Of a DNA stretch of 43,666 bases, positions 25,001 to 32,921 are shown piece by piece. Origin of the DNA: Bradyrhizobium sp. AS23.2 (lineage in GTDB: Bacteria; Pseudomonadota; Alphaproteobacteria; Rhizobiales; Xanthobacteraceae); the NCBI RefSeq assembly GCF_001908185.1, contig NZ_LGHM01000089.1, positions 1 to 43,666 on the forward strand, read 5' to 3'. Every line of letters begins with the position of its first letter. The stretch's first letter is position 1. Below the pieces are notes generated by a model, which worked only from the letters and a program-made list of their open reading frames with translations, had not been told where the DNA came from and ran no database searches. Both the position numbers and the translations under genes were made by a program.

Positions 25001-25135
25001 ACCTCTCCCCGCTTGCGGGGAGAGGTCGATCGCGTAGCGATCGGGTGAGGGGGAGTCTCCGCGAGGGCAACTGCGACCGGCTACGCCGAAGGAGCCCCTC
25101 ACCCCAACCCTCTCCCCGTAAGAACGGGGAGAGGG
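25001..25135. repeat. Composite palindromic element between chvE and gguA
   Basis: Three hairpins in 135 bp: ACCTCTCCCCGC-tt-GCGGGGAGAGGT (25001-25026), CGATCGC-gta-GCGATCG (25027-25043) and CCCTCTCCCCG-taagaa-CGGGGAGAGGG (25108-25135), with a longer-range pairing GGGTGAGGGG / CCCCTCACCC. This build resembles the dispersed intergenic repeats of alphaproteobacteria. In the mRNA it would protect the chvE 3' end and reduce read-through into gguAB. Confidence 0.8.
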
Positions 25136-25148
25136 AGAAAGAAAGGTC

Positions 25149-26222
25149 TCACTGGAATTGCGACTTCTTGTAGTAGCCGCTGTCGACCAGGACCTTCTCC
25201 CAATTGTCCTTGTAGACCACGACCGGCTTGAGCAAATAGGACGGCACGGTCTTGACGCCGTTCTCGTAGGTCTTGGTGTCGTTGACCGTGACCTGCTTGC
25301 CGGCGAGCGCCGCGTCGACCATGTCGGCGGTCACCTTGGCGAGGTCGCGGGTGTCCTTGAAGATGGTCGAGTACTGATCGCCGCGCAGCATCGCCTTGAT
25401 CGAGGGAACCTCGGCATCCTGGCCCGAGATAACAGGCATCGGCTGGTCGGCGCTGCCATAGCCGACGCCCTTCAGCGAGGAGACGATGCCGATCGAAAGG
25501 CCGTCATAGGGCGACAGCACGGCGTTGACCTTCTTGTTGCCGTAGTAGGCGCTAAGCAGATTGTCCATGCGGGCCTGCGCGGTGGCGCCGTCCCAGCGGA
25601 GCGTCGCGACCTTGTCCATGCCCATCTGGCCCGAGGCGACAACGAGCTTGCCGCTGTCGATGTAGGGCTTTAGCACGCTCATCGCGCCGTTGTAGAAGAA
25701 GTAGGCGTTGTTGTCGTCGGGCGAACCGCCGAACAGCTCGATGTTGAACGGACCCTTGCCCTCCTTCAGGCCGAGCCCCTTTTCGATCGACTGCGCCTGG
25801 AGCACGCCCACCTGGAAATTGTCGAACGTCGCGTAATAGTCGACGTTCGGCGTGCCGCGGATCAGACGGTCATAAGCGATCACGGTGATGCCCTTGGCCT
25901 TGGCCTGCTTGAGCACGTCGGAGAGCGTGGTGCCGTCGATCGCGGCGATCACCAGCGCCTTGGCGCCCTTGGTCACCATGTTCTCGACCTGCGAGAGCTG
26001 GTTCGGAATGTCGTCCTCGGCATATTGCAGGTCGGTGTTGTAGCCGCGCTCCTTCAGAACCTTGACCATGTTGTTGCCGTCATCGATCCAGCGCGCGGAG
26101 GATTTGGTCGGCATGGCAATGCCGACGGTCGGCTTGTCCTGGGCGGACACAGTTGCGCCTGCGGCCATCGTCGCAGCGCCGGCCAGTGCCAACGCGAGGA
26201 AGGTCGTCTTCAGTTTCAGCAT
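25149..26222 (-). CDS. chvE: Periplasmic multiple-sugar-binding protein ChvE
   Basis: Periplasmic binding protein of 357 residues, type I fold. Signal peptide with likely cleavage near residue 27. Segments GIAMPTKSSARWIDDGNN, DIPNQLSQVENMVTKG, NIELFGGSPDDNNA and ARMDNLLSAYY correspond nearly word for word to the Agrobacterium ChvE sequence as I remember it. ChvE binds L-arabinose, D-galactose, D-glucose and D-xylose and feeds GguAB; in Agrobacterium it also signals to VirA. Strong ribosome site GGGAG 6 nt upstream. The 86-bp leader carries a tandem 14-bp repeat. The catabolic genes upstream support an aldose substrate. Confidence 0.95.
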   Translation of the reverse strand: MLKLKTTFLALALAGAATMAAGATVSAQDKPTVGIAMPTKSSARWIDDGNNMVKVLKERGYNTDLQYAEDDIPNQLSQVENMVTKGAKALVIAAIDGTTLSDVLKQAKAKGITVIAYDRLIRGTPNVDYYATFDNFQVGVLQAQSIEKGLGLKEGKGPFNIELFGGSPDDNNAYFFYNGAMSVLKPYIDSGKLVVASGQMGMDKVATLRWDGATAQARMDNLLSAYYGNKKVNAVLSPYDGLSIGIVSSLKGVGYGSADQPMPVISGQDAEVPSIKAMLRGDQYSTIFKDTRDLAKVTADMVDAALAGKQVTVNDTKTYENGVKTVPSYLLKPVVVYKDNWEKVLVDSGYYKKSQFQ

Positions 26223-26261
26223 GTTTCACTCCCTTGGGTGTCAGACTGTTTTTCGTGTCGT

Positions 26262-26289
26262 CGAGAACGTTGGTCCGAGAACGTTGGTC
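26262..26289. repeat. Tandem 14-bp direct repeat before chvE
   Basis: Two exact, adjacent copies of CGAGAACGTTGGTC (26262-26275 and 26276-26289), 40-67 nt before the chvE start codon. Each holds the palindrome AACGTT. Position suggests a regulator site for a chvE-proximal promoter; it may also be a chance duplication. Confidence 0.6.
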
Positions 26290-26308
26290 TTGGGCGGCTC
26301 CGAGTCTC

Positions 26309-27190
26309 CTATGCGAGCTTGACGTCGGGCTCCGCGCGACCGCGCGCGGATGCCTCCAATAGAAAAGTGCGGCCGGCTTGCGGATCGGCGGCGCGCGCCG
26401 CGGCGTCCATGTCCTGCCAAGCTGAGGTGACGAGGAGGCGCGACAAGTCGGGACCGACGAAGGCCGGGCAACTCGCCTGCTTTACCGGCACGCTCAATGA
26501 GCGCAGGCGCTCGCCCTGCGGAGAGTAGACATCAATACGGCTGGCGCCCCAGCACGCGTTCCAGATCTGCCCGTCGGCGTCGCACACCGAGCCGTCGAGG
26601 CCGCCGATGCCGGTGTGGCGCAGCAACACCTCCGGCTCGCCGCGCGGCAAACCGGTCGCGGGATTGAGCGGCACCGCGTAGAGCACCGCGCGCGCGGTGT
26701 CGGCGAAGTAGCCAATGGCTCCATCCGGCGAGAAGCAGATCGAATTGGGAATGCTGATGCCGGGAAATAGTGTCGAGATCTTGCCGCGATGGAACGCGTA
26801 GATGGCGCCTGCCCCCGGTTCGGCACTGCGGCCCATGGTGCCGATCCAGAACGTGCCGGACTGATGCACACGGGCATCGTTGGAGCGGGTCATGGGATTG
26901 TCGGCTTCGAGCGGATAGAGCAGCGTCATCGCACCGTCGACGAGCGTACGGATGTAGAGGCCGTCTTCGGCGACGATTAACTGGCGTTCGGCATCGATGC
27001 GCCCGAGCGCGCTCGCCATCCGGCCGAGAACGTGGATGCGGATCGCGCCGCTGCCGAGATGCGCCTCGAACAGCCGTCCCTTGCGGATATCGAACCACCA
27101 GGCGGTGTCGGTGGTCAGGTCATAGGTGGGGCCTTCACCGAGATGGCAAGGCGCCGGGGAGAGAACGGTGGTCGGCACCTGTTCCATCAT
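26309..27190 (-). CDS. SMP-30/gluconolactonase-family sugar lactonase
   Basis: Six-bladed beta-propeller lactonase of 293 residues. The three protein ligands of the divalent metal in this family are visible: Glu19 in HLGEGP, Asn149 in SIPNSICFSPDG, Asp199 in GGLDGSVCDADG. It would open the aldono-lactone made by the adjacent sugar 1-dehydrogenase, the role of L-arabinolactonase in Azospirillum. Start ATG at 27188-27190 overlaps the stop of the mutarotase gene (ATGA). Substrate (arabinono-, xylono- or galactono-lactone) not decidable from sequence. Confidence 0.92.
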   Translation of the reverse strand: MMEQVPTTVLSPAPCHLGEGPTYDLTTDTAWWFDIRKGRLFEAHLGSGAIRIHVLGRMASALGRIDAERQLIVAEDGLYIRTLVDGAMTLLYPLEADNPMTRSNDARVHQSGTFWIGTMGRSAEPGAGAIYAFHRGKISTLFPGISIPNSICFSPDGAIGYFADTARAVLYAVPLNPATGLPRGEPEVLLRHTGIGGLDGSVCDADGQIWNACWGASRIDVYSPQGERLRSLSVPVKQASCPAFVGPDLSRLLVTSAWQDMDAAARAADPQAGRTFLLEASARGRAEPDVKLA

Positions 27191-28263
27191 GGCGATTTCA
27201 CCGCAAAGCGATAGACCGTGTGATGGCGATAGACCTCACCGGGCGCAAGGCGTGGGCTCGGGAAATCCGGCCGGTTCGGCGAGTTCGGCCAGATGTGCGG
27301 CTCCAGGCACATGGCATCCGACTGGCGATACAGCTTGCCGCCCTTCCCTGAAATCGTGCCGTCGAGATAGTTGCCGGAATAGACCTGAAGGCCGGGCTGA
27401 TCGGTGAGGAGTTCCATGACGCGGCCCGAGCGCGGTGCTTCCAGCCGCGCCGCGAGAGCAAGCCTGCCGTCGCGCGCGAGGCAGTAGGTGTGGTCGTAGC
27501 CCTTGCCGTTGCGCAATTGCTGATCGTTCTCGCGGATGCGCGCGCCAACGGCCTGGGCATTGCGGAAATCGAACGGCGTACCGGCCACCGCGCGAGGTGG
27601 CTCCGGCAGCGGGATCGCGGTCGGATCGATCGCGAGGAAATGCTCGGCGGCGACCATCAAGCGGTGGTCGAGAATGGGCGAGCCTGACGTCGCGCCTTCC
27701 AGATTGAAGAAGCTGTGATTGGTCAGGTTGACGATGGTCGGCCGGTCCGTTCGCGCTTCCATACTGAGCGACAGCTCGGCCGGTCCGGTGACGCGATAGG
27801 TCAGGCGCACATCGAGCCGGCCGGGATAATTCTCTTCGCCGTGCGGACTGACATAGGTCAGCGTCACCGCGGGCTCGGCGCCCTCGTCGATGCTGGCAAT
27901 CTCCCAGAGCTTGCGGTCGAACCCATCGAGGCCGCCGTGCAGGGCGTTGGGGCCGTTGTTGACGGGAAGCTGCACCGTTTCGCCGTCGAGCGAAAACTGT
28001 CCCTTGGCGATGCGGTTGGCGTAGCGGCCGACTGTGGCGCCGAAGAACTTTCGCTCGGCGAGATAGCCTGAGAACGCGTCATGGCCGAGCACGACGTCGT
28101 CGTAGGCCCCCTTCGAGTCCGGCACGATCAGCGCCTGTAGCACCGCGCCATAGGTGATGACGCGCGCCTCGAAGCCGCCCTCCCCGTGCAGCACAATGCG
28201 CTCGACGTTGCGGCCGTCAGGCAGCGTTCCGAAGACGTCTTTTTTGATTTTTGAGCCAGCCAT
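27187..28263 (-). CDS. galM: Aldose 1-epimerase (mutarotase) GalM
   Basis: Mutarotase of 358 residues interconverting alpha and beta anomers of free sugars. Catalytic residues expected for GalM are visible: His109 in NALHGGLDGFD, His183 in NLTNHSFFNL and general base Glu321 in CLEPHIWP; substrate-binding segment RYANRIAKG near 80-88. It would supply the right anomer to the sugar 1-dehydrogenase encoded just upstream (2-bp gap). No signal peptide, so it acts in the cytoplasm. Confidence 0.95.
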   Translation of the reverse strand: MAGSKIKKDVFGTLPDGRNVERIVLHGEGGFEARVITYGAVLQALIVPDSKGAYDDVVLGHDAFSGYLAERKFFGATVGRYANRIAKGQFSLDGETVQLPVNNGPNALHGGLDGFDRKLWEIASIDEGAEPAVTLTYVSPHGEENYPGRLDVRLTYRVTGPAELSLSMEARTDRPTIVNLTNHSFFNLEGATSGSPILDHRLMVAAEHFLAIDPTAIPLPEPPRAVAGTPFDFRNAQAVGARIRENDQQLRNGKGYDHTYCLARDGRLALAARLEAPRSGRVMELLTDQPGLQVYSGNYLDGTISGKGGKLYRQSDAMCLEPHIWPNSPNRPDFPSPRLAPGEVYRHHTVYRFAVKSP

Positions 28264-28265
28264 GT

Positions 28266-29192
28266 TCAGTCCACAAACGGTTCGACCAGAGTGCGCTTGC
28301 CGAGCAGGAAGGCATCGGCGACGAGACGAAGCGGCGCCAGGTCGACGTCACTCGCGCCTGTTACGGCTAGCTTGACGAAGCGCCGGTACAACTCGCGATA
28401 TTCCTCGTCGGGGGCCTCGGCAACTGCCTTGCCGTCGATCGCCATGCGCCTGCCGCCTCCGGACAACGTCATCCGGCCTCGGTCGGTTTCCACCAGGATA
28501 TCCCAGCTCTGCGGCCCGGTCTGACGGAAGTCGAACTCGGCAGTAACAGGCAGGCCGCCGATGTCGGTCAGCGTCAGGTTTGCGGCAATCGGGGCTTGGC
28601 AGTTGGACGGAAACGCAAGCTCGGCTGCGGTGACGAAGACCGGCTTCGGCAGGATGCGGGTCAGGATCGACAGCGCGTTGATTCCGGGATCGAACACGCC
28701 GAGCCCGCCCGGCTCCCAGATCCAGCCCTGTCCGGGATGCCAGACGCGGACGTCCTCTTTCCAGTTGATGTGAACGGACAGGATGCGGCACGAGGCGAGC
28801 CACTCGCGCGCCGGCTCGACCGCCGGCGCATAGCGCGAATGCCACGTCGCAAACAGCGTGCGCTTCGCATCCGCCGCCATCGCGATCAAGGGATCGAGTT
28901 CGGCAACGCCGGTGCCGGGCGGCTTCTCCAGCATGACGTGCTTGCCGGCGGCGAGCGCCGCGGCGGCCTGGGCGCGGCGCACCTGTGGCGGCGTGCAGAG
29001 CGACACCGCATCGATCGGTGGCCCCTTCTCCAGCAAGTCCTCGATGGTGGCAAAATGCGGCAGGCCCGGCAGCGAGGCGTTGCGGCTGGCGACGGCCGCG
29101 AGCGTTGCGCCCGGTGTCGCGGCGATCGCATCAACATGCTGGTCGCGCGCGATCTTGCCGAAGCCTACGATGGCGATGCGAAGCTCCGTCAC
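28266..29192 (-). CDS. Gfo/Idh/MocA sugar 1-dehydrogenase (L-arabinose/D-galactose type)
   Basis: NAD(P)-dependent oxidoreductase of 308 residues. N-terminal Rossmann motif GFGKIA at 10-15, the family EKP motif at 89-91. Segments KIARDQH, DAVSLCTPPQVR, TLFATWHSR, AVEPAREWLA and GGLGVFDPGINALSI match, as far as I recall, the characterised L-arabinose 1-dehydrogenase of Azospirillum and the related galactose 1-dehydrogenases. It converts a free aldose to its lactone. Start is GTG at 29190-29192 overlapping the regulator stop (GTGA). Mutarotase and lactonase follow directly, giving a coherent import-oxidise-hydrolyse order. Confidence 0.9.
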   Translation of the reverse strand: MTELRIAIVGFGKIARDQHVDAIAATPGATLAAVASRNASLPGLPHFATIEDLLEKGPPIDAVSLCTPPQVRRAQAAAALAAGKHVMLEKPPGTGVAELDPLIAMAADAKRTLFATWHSRYAPAVEPAREWLASCRILSVHINWKEDVRVWHPGQGWIWEPGGLGVFDPGINALSILTRILPKPVFVTAAELAFPSNCQAPIAANLTLTDIGGLPVTAEFDFRQTGPQSWDILVETDRGRMTLSGGGRRMAIDGKAVAEAPDEEYRELYRRFVKLAVTGASDVDLAPLRLVADAFLLGKRTLVEPFVD

Positions 29193-29965
29193 GATCTCTC
29201 TCCAGATGCCGCAGACGGCAACGCCTCGGCCGGCGCGGTCTCGATCACCGTGCCCTCGTGGCGGCGGGTGCCGTTATGAATGACGTAGACCATCGCCTCC
29301 GATGCGCCCTCGACATCACCCGCCGCGATCGCATCGACGATCTTCTGATGCCAGAGCAGCACGGTCTCGCGATCCTCCGGCTCGACCGGTGCGCTGAGCA
29401 GGAACGAGGCGCGCAACGCGGCCTCGATGACATGCCCGATTGAGCGCATGAACAGATTTCCGGAGGCGCGTGCCACGGCAACATGGAGCGCGAGGTCGGC
29501 ATCGGCAAAGCCCACCGAGTCGGACGCTTCAAGCCGCATACGCTCCATGCTGCGGCGAAGCTCGGCAACGTCCTCCTCCGACCGCTGCGCCGCTGCGAGC
29601 CCAGCCGCACGCGGCTCGACCGCGAGACGAATCTCGGCGAGGTCGTTGAGGAAGCGCTTGTCGATGCCGGCGTCCAGATGCCAGGCCAGCACGTCGGCGT
29701 CGAACATGTTCCAGGCGGCACGCTCGCGCACGACGGTGCCGACCCGTGCCTTGGTGGTGAGCAGGCCCTTGGCGACCAGGGTCTTAACGCTCTCCCGCAG
29801 CACCGGCCGCGACACGCCAAACATCGTGGTGAGCTCGGCATCACCGGGCAAGCGCGTCCCTTCCGCATAGCGGCCGGCGATAATGTCGACGCCGATCGAG
29901 CGGGCGACTTCTGCGTGGTTGGAATGAGCCCGCCGCGTCGGAATGACGACGATGCGCGAGGTCAT
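29189..29965 (-). CDS. GntR-family transcriptional regulator (FadR/FCD subfamily)
   Basis: Regulator of 258 residues. N-terminal winged helix (GRYAEGTRLPGDAELTTMF, then GVSRPVLRESVKTLVAKGLL), C-terminal all-helical FCD ligand domain with potential metal-binding Asp/His positions (DADLALHVAVARASGN). Such proteins usually sense an acid from the pathway, for example an aldonate or its dehydration product. ATG at 29963-29965 (MTSRIVVIP) has GAGAGG 6 nt upstream; an upstream start at 29998 is unlikely. It heads the dehydrogenase-mutarotase-lactonase operon. A dyad at 30073-30091 is a candidate operator. Confidence 0.92.
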   Translation of the reverse strand: MTSRIVVIPTRRAHSNHAEVARSIGVDIIAGRYAEGTRLPGDAELTTMFGVSRPVLRESVKTLVAKGLLTTKARVGTVVRERAAWNMFDADVLAWHLDAGIDKRFLNDLAEIRLAVEPRAAGLAAAQRSEEDVAELRRSMERMRLEASDSVGFADADLALHVAVARASGNLFMRSIGHVIEAALRASFLLSAPVEPEDRETVLLWHQKIVDAIAAGDVEGASEAMVYVIHNGTRRHEGTVIETAPAEALPSAASGERS

Positions 29966-30424
29966 GAGGCGCCTCTCCCAATATCGGCGAGCGCCCATTT
30001 TGGTAACATGGCACCCACGCGTCGCCTGACGGGCGATTTTGGGGTACTATTTCACGGAATTGGCGGGCCTACTAGTCATATTATTTGACTATTCGAGCTT
30101 AGGCCACGGGGTACGTTTGGGTAGCATGCTCAGAGCGACTTTGTTCCACGAATACAACGTATAGATGAAAGAAATGGTGGGTGTCGCGACATCGTCATGG
30201 CCGGGCTCGTTGTTTGGCCCGGACAGATCACTGACGGGTGTTCGGAGACATAGCTGACACATCAACATGGGCTGGATTGGTCCATTTGGGAGGCCGTCCG
30301 CGCCTTGCCTCACGGGGCAAAGGAACGTGGATGCCCGGCTCCAGCTTGGACAAGCCCGGGCATGACGGTCTCATAAAAATTCGCGAATGCCATCAACTGC
30401 CGCAAGCGGCAGAGTGGCGAAGCA
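29966..30424. other. 459-bp intergenic region between the xylX-like gene and the GntR regulator
   Basis: No convincing gene. It holds the dyad TAGTCA-N7-TGACTA (30073-30091), then near 30239-30275 a stretch (GTTCGGAGACATAGCTGACA) that resembles the end of an IS481-type element as I remember it, and finally a partial REP-like palindrome, ATGCCCGG / CCCGGGCAT, at about 30331-30364. The short reading frames here lack any protein-like pattern. Confidence 0.6.
30073..30091. promoter_or_regulatory. Candidate GntR/FadR operator
   Basis: Perfect dyad TAGTCA-tattatt-TGACTA in an AT-rich patch that stands out from the high-GC surroundings, centred about 117 nt before the regulator ATG. AT-rich promoter-like sequence continues around it. 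Assigned to the adjacent FadR-type protein by position only. Confidence 0.5.
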
Positions 30425-31597
30425 CTAGATCAGCTTCCGCTGCGCAAGATTGTTCATCAGCGCGCCGATTCCAAAAGTCCAAGGCTCGCACTCGTCGCTG
30501 GTCCGCATGCGGTTGACGAGCTTGCCGAGCTGGGGTGCAGCGATCGTGACGATGTCGTCGCGCTTGTGGGTGAACCCCTGCCCCGGCGCCCCGCGATCCT
30601 TGACCGGTGCGAACATCGTGCCGAGGAACAGAACGAAGCCGTCGGGATACTGATGCACCTTCCCGATCGTCTGCTCGACCAGGTCGGTCGGGTCGCGGCT
30701 GATCTTGCTGATCGAGGAATGGCCGTCGAGGACGAAACCGTCTGTGCCCTTCACGTTCAGGCTGATGTCGAGCTTGCGCGCGTCGTCGAGCGAGAAGCCG
30801 TCGTCGAACAAGCGCAGCAGCGGGCCGATCGAGCAGGAGGCGTTGTTGTCCTTGGCCTTCGACAAGAGCAATGCCGAACGTCCCTCGAAGTCGCGCAAGT
30901 TCACGTCGTTGCCGAGCGCGCCGCCGACGATCTTGCCACGGCTCGACACGAACAGCACGAGCTCGGGCTCCGGGTTGTTCCAGGTCGACTTCGGATGCAG
31001 GCCGGCATCCATGCCGGTGCCGACCGAGGACAATGTCGGCGCCTTGGTGAAGACCTCGGCGTCGGGGCCGATGCCGACTTCGAGATACTGGCTCCAGGCG
31101 TTCTGGTCGATCAGCACCTGCTTCAGCCGCATCGCCTGGTCCGAGCCCGGCTTGAGCTTTGACAGATCGTCGCCGATGAGCCGCGTCACTTCCTTGCGGA
31201 TCGCTTCGGCCGAGGCCGGGTTGCCCTTCGCGCGCTCCTCGATCACGCGCTCCAGCATCGAGATGGCAAAGGTGACGCCGGCGGCCTTCAGGGTCTGGAG
31301 ATCGACGGGCGCAAGCAGCCACGGTTTCTGGCGGTCGCGCTGGTCCGGCGGCGTGTTGGCGACGATGGCCTCGAGATCGCCGATGCGCTCGCCCTTGGTC
31401 GCGGCAAGCACCTTGGCCGGATTGTCCTCTTCGCAGAGCGCGCTGATGGTCGGAAACTTTGCGGTGACATCGAAGACACCGTCGCCGCGCACGGCGACCA
31501 CGGCCGGACCGTTCGCCTGCGGCAGCCAGACGCGGCCGGCCAGCGTTCCCCGCGTACCGTCCTCGGGAAGAAGCTCTTTTGCAGTCAGTGTCGTCAT
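30425..31597 (-). CDS. xylX: FAH-family 2-keto-3-deoxy-pentonate dehydratase (XylX-like)
   Basis: Protein of 390 residues with a C-terminal fumarylacetoacetate hydrolase fold. Segments LLAPVDLQTLKAAGVTFA, LERVIEERAKGN, QYLEVGIGPDAE, WNNPEPELVL, GNDVNLRDFEGRSALLLSK and NNASCSIGP are those of Caulobacter XylX, the 2-keto-3-deoxy-D-xylonate dehydratase of the Weimberg pathway, as I remember it. The acidic PEPE and ND..RDFEG positions would bind the divalent metal. Product would be 2-oxoglutarate semialdehyde. Its place upstream of a sugar 1-dehydrogenase/lactonase operon supports a pentose pathway. GguC-like FAH proteins of unknown reaction are an alternative. ATG 31597 has AGGA 8 nt upstream. 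Confidence 0.8.
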   Translation of the reverse strand: MTTLTAKELLPEDGTRGTLAGRVWLPQANGPAVVAVRGDGVFDVTAKFPTISALCEEDNPAKVLAATKGERIGDLEAIVANTPPDQRDRQKPWLLAPVDLQTLKAAGVTFAISMLERVIEERAKGNPASAEAIRKEVTRLIGDDLSKLKPGSDQAMRLKQVLIDQNAWSQYLEVGIGPDAEVFTKAPTLSSVGTGMDAGLHPKSTWNNPEPELVLFVSSRGKIVGGALGNDVNLRDFEGRSALLLSKAKDNNASCSIGPLLRLFDDGFSLDDARKLDISLNVKGTDGFVLDGHSSISKISRDPTDLVEQTIGKVHQYPDGFVLFLGTMFAPVKDRGAPGQGFTHKRDDIVTIAAPQLGKLVNRMRTSDECEPWTFGIGALMNNLAQRKLI

Positions 31598-31751
31598 GGC
31601 CGCGTCCTCGCTCTTTCTCGGATCAGCCGCGTCAAACAGCGACCAACGCCGTTAGCGAAGACCAATAAACGTCTGGCAGGGGAAGTCCAGAGCGGCAGAT
31701 TGGGCCGCGCGTTTGGCATGCATCTTCGTGCGTCACACGCCGGTGCGTTCC

Positions 31752-32810
31752 TCATTTGAACCAGTGCACGAGTGCGATGCTGATCCCGAGCAGAAGCATC
31801 AGCGACAGCGTCACGGCAGCCGTCACCCTGCCGCCAACATTAGCGAGCACGCGCACGTCGACGCCGAGACCCAGCGCGGCCATCGAGACCACCGTGAGGA
31901 AGCCAGTGATCTTCGTTACCGGCCCGACCACCGTGCCCGGCACGATCTCCAGGGAGCGAAGAGTGGCCAGCGCAAGGAAGCCGAGGATGAACCAGGGGAC
32001 GAGACGGAAAAATCCGACATTGGTCTTCTTTGCGCTGCTCTGCCAGCGCGAGGCGACCAGAGAGAGGCCGACGACCACAGGCCCGAGCATCAGGACGCGC
32101 ATCAATTTCACGAGCGTTCCGATCTGCGTGCTGATGAGCCCGGCCGGAACCGTCGCCGCAAGTACCTGCGGCACCGCATAGACGGTGAGGCCCGCGAGGA
32201 TGCCGTATTGCGTGGCCGACAATTGCAGGAGCGGAATCAGGAGCGGCAGGCCCAGCACCATCATCACGCCGAGGATCGCGGTGAAGGAGATCGAGGACGC
32301 GATCTCGTCGCTGTTGGCGCCGATGATCGGAGCCACGGCGGCGATCGCGGAGTTGCCGCAGATGGAGTTGCCGCAGGCAATCAGGATCGACAGGCGCGTC
32401 GACAGGCCGAGCATCCGGCTGAGGCCGAAGGAGACGCAGAGCGCGATCACTACAATCGCGGCGATCGATGCCAGCAGCGCGATGCCCGAGGCAGCGATCG
32501 CGGCAAAACTGATGGAGGCCCCTAGCAGCATGACTGCGACTTCGAGGAGCTGCTTGGCGCTGAAGGCGATGCCGGCCTGCCAGCGCGGCGCGGGTTTCCA
32601 GAAGCTGCGCAGGGCCATCCCGAGCAGGATCGCCATCACCAGCGCCTCTACATAGGGGTGCTCGAACACGCCCAGCTCCGCCCGCTCCAGCAGGGCCGAT
32701 ATGCCAGCGACGACAATACAAAGGAGGATGCCCGGAATGAGCGCCGCGATGCGACTCACAGCGGTGGTCGGCTTGGCGTCGGCCGGGCTGGATGCTTGAT
32801 TCTGCGACAA
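31752..32810 (-). CDS. YeiH-family (UPF0324) putative sulfate/organic-anion exporter
   Basis: Integral membrane protein of 352 residues with about ten helices. The family signature is the repeated CGNS in IACGNSICGNSAIAAVAP (about 150-167). YeiH-type proteins are annotated as putative sulfate exporters; direct evidence for transport is limited. The frame opens with TTG at 32808-32810, preceded at 4-5 nt by AGGAGAG, so a TTG start is credible. That ribosome site lies in a 14-bp perfect palindrome (TCTCCTCGAGGAGA, 32816-32829). No LysR partner is adjacent. The 154 bp between its stop and the xylX start show nothing recognisable. Confidence 0.88.
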   Translation of the reverse strand: MSQNQASSPADAKPTTAVSRIAALIPGILLCIVVAGISALLERAELGVFEHPYVEALVMAILLGMALRSFWKPAPRWQAGIAFSAKQLLEVAVMLLGASISFAAIAASGIALLASIAAIVVIALCVSFGLSRMLGLSTRLSILIACGNSICGNSAIAAVAPIIGANSDEIASSISFTAILGVMMVLGLPLLIPLLQLSATQYGILAGLTVYAVPQVLAATVPAGLISTQIGTLVKLMRVLMLGPVVVGLSLVASRWQSSAKKTNVGFFRLVPWFILGFLALATLRSLEIVPGTVVGPVTKITGFLTVVSMAALGLGVDVRVLANVGGRVTAAVTLSLMLLLGISIALVHWFK

Positions 32811-32921
32811 AAATCTCTCCTCGAGGAGAAGGATTTATACGCAGCGATGCCCGATTGGGAAATAAGTTTTCGACATATCTGGGCCGAGGGAAGCTCTATC
32901 CTCAGCCCGGAATAATCCGCG

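Noticed and set aside
30089..30313. Short minus-strand frame in the gap before the GntR regulator
   Set aside because: No ribosome site, no protein-like pattern, and it covers the candidate IS scar and part of the operator dyad.
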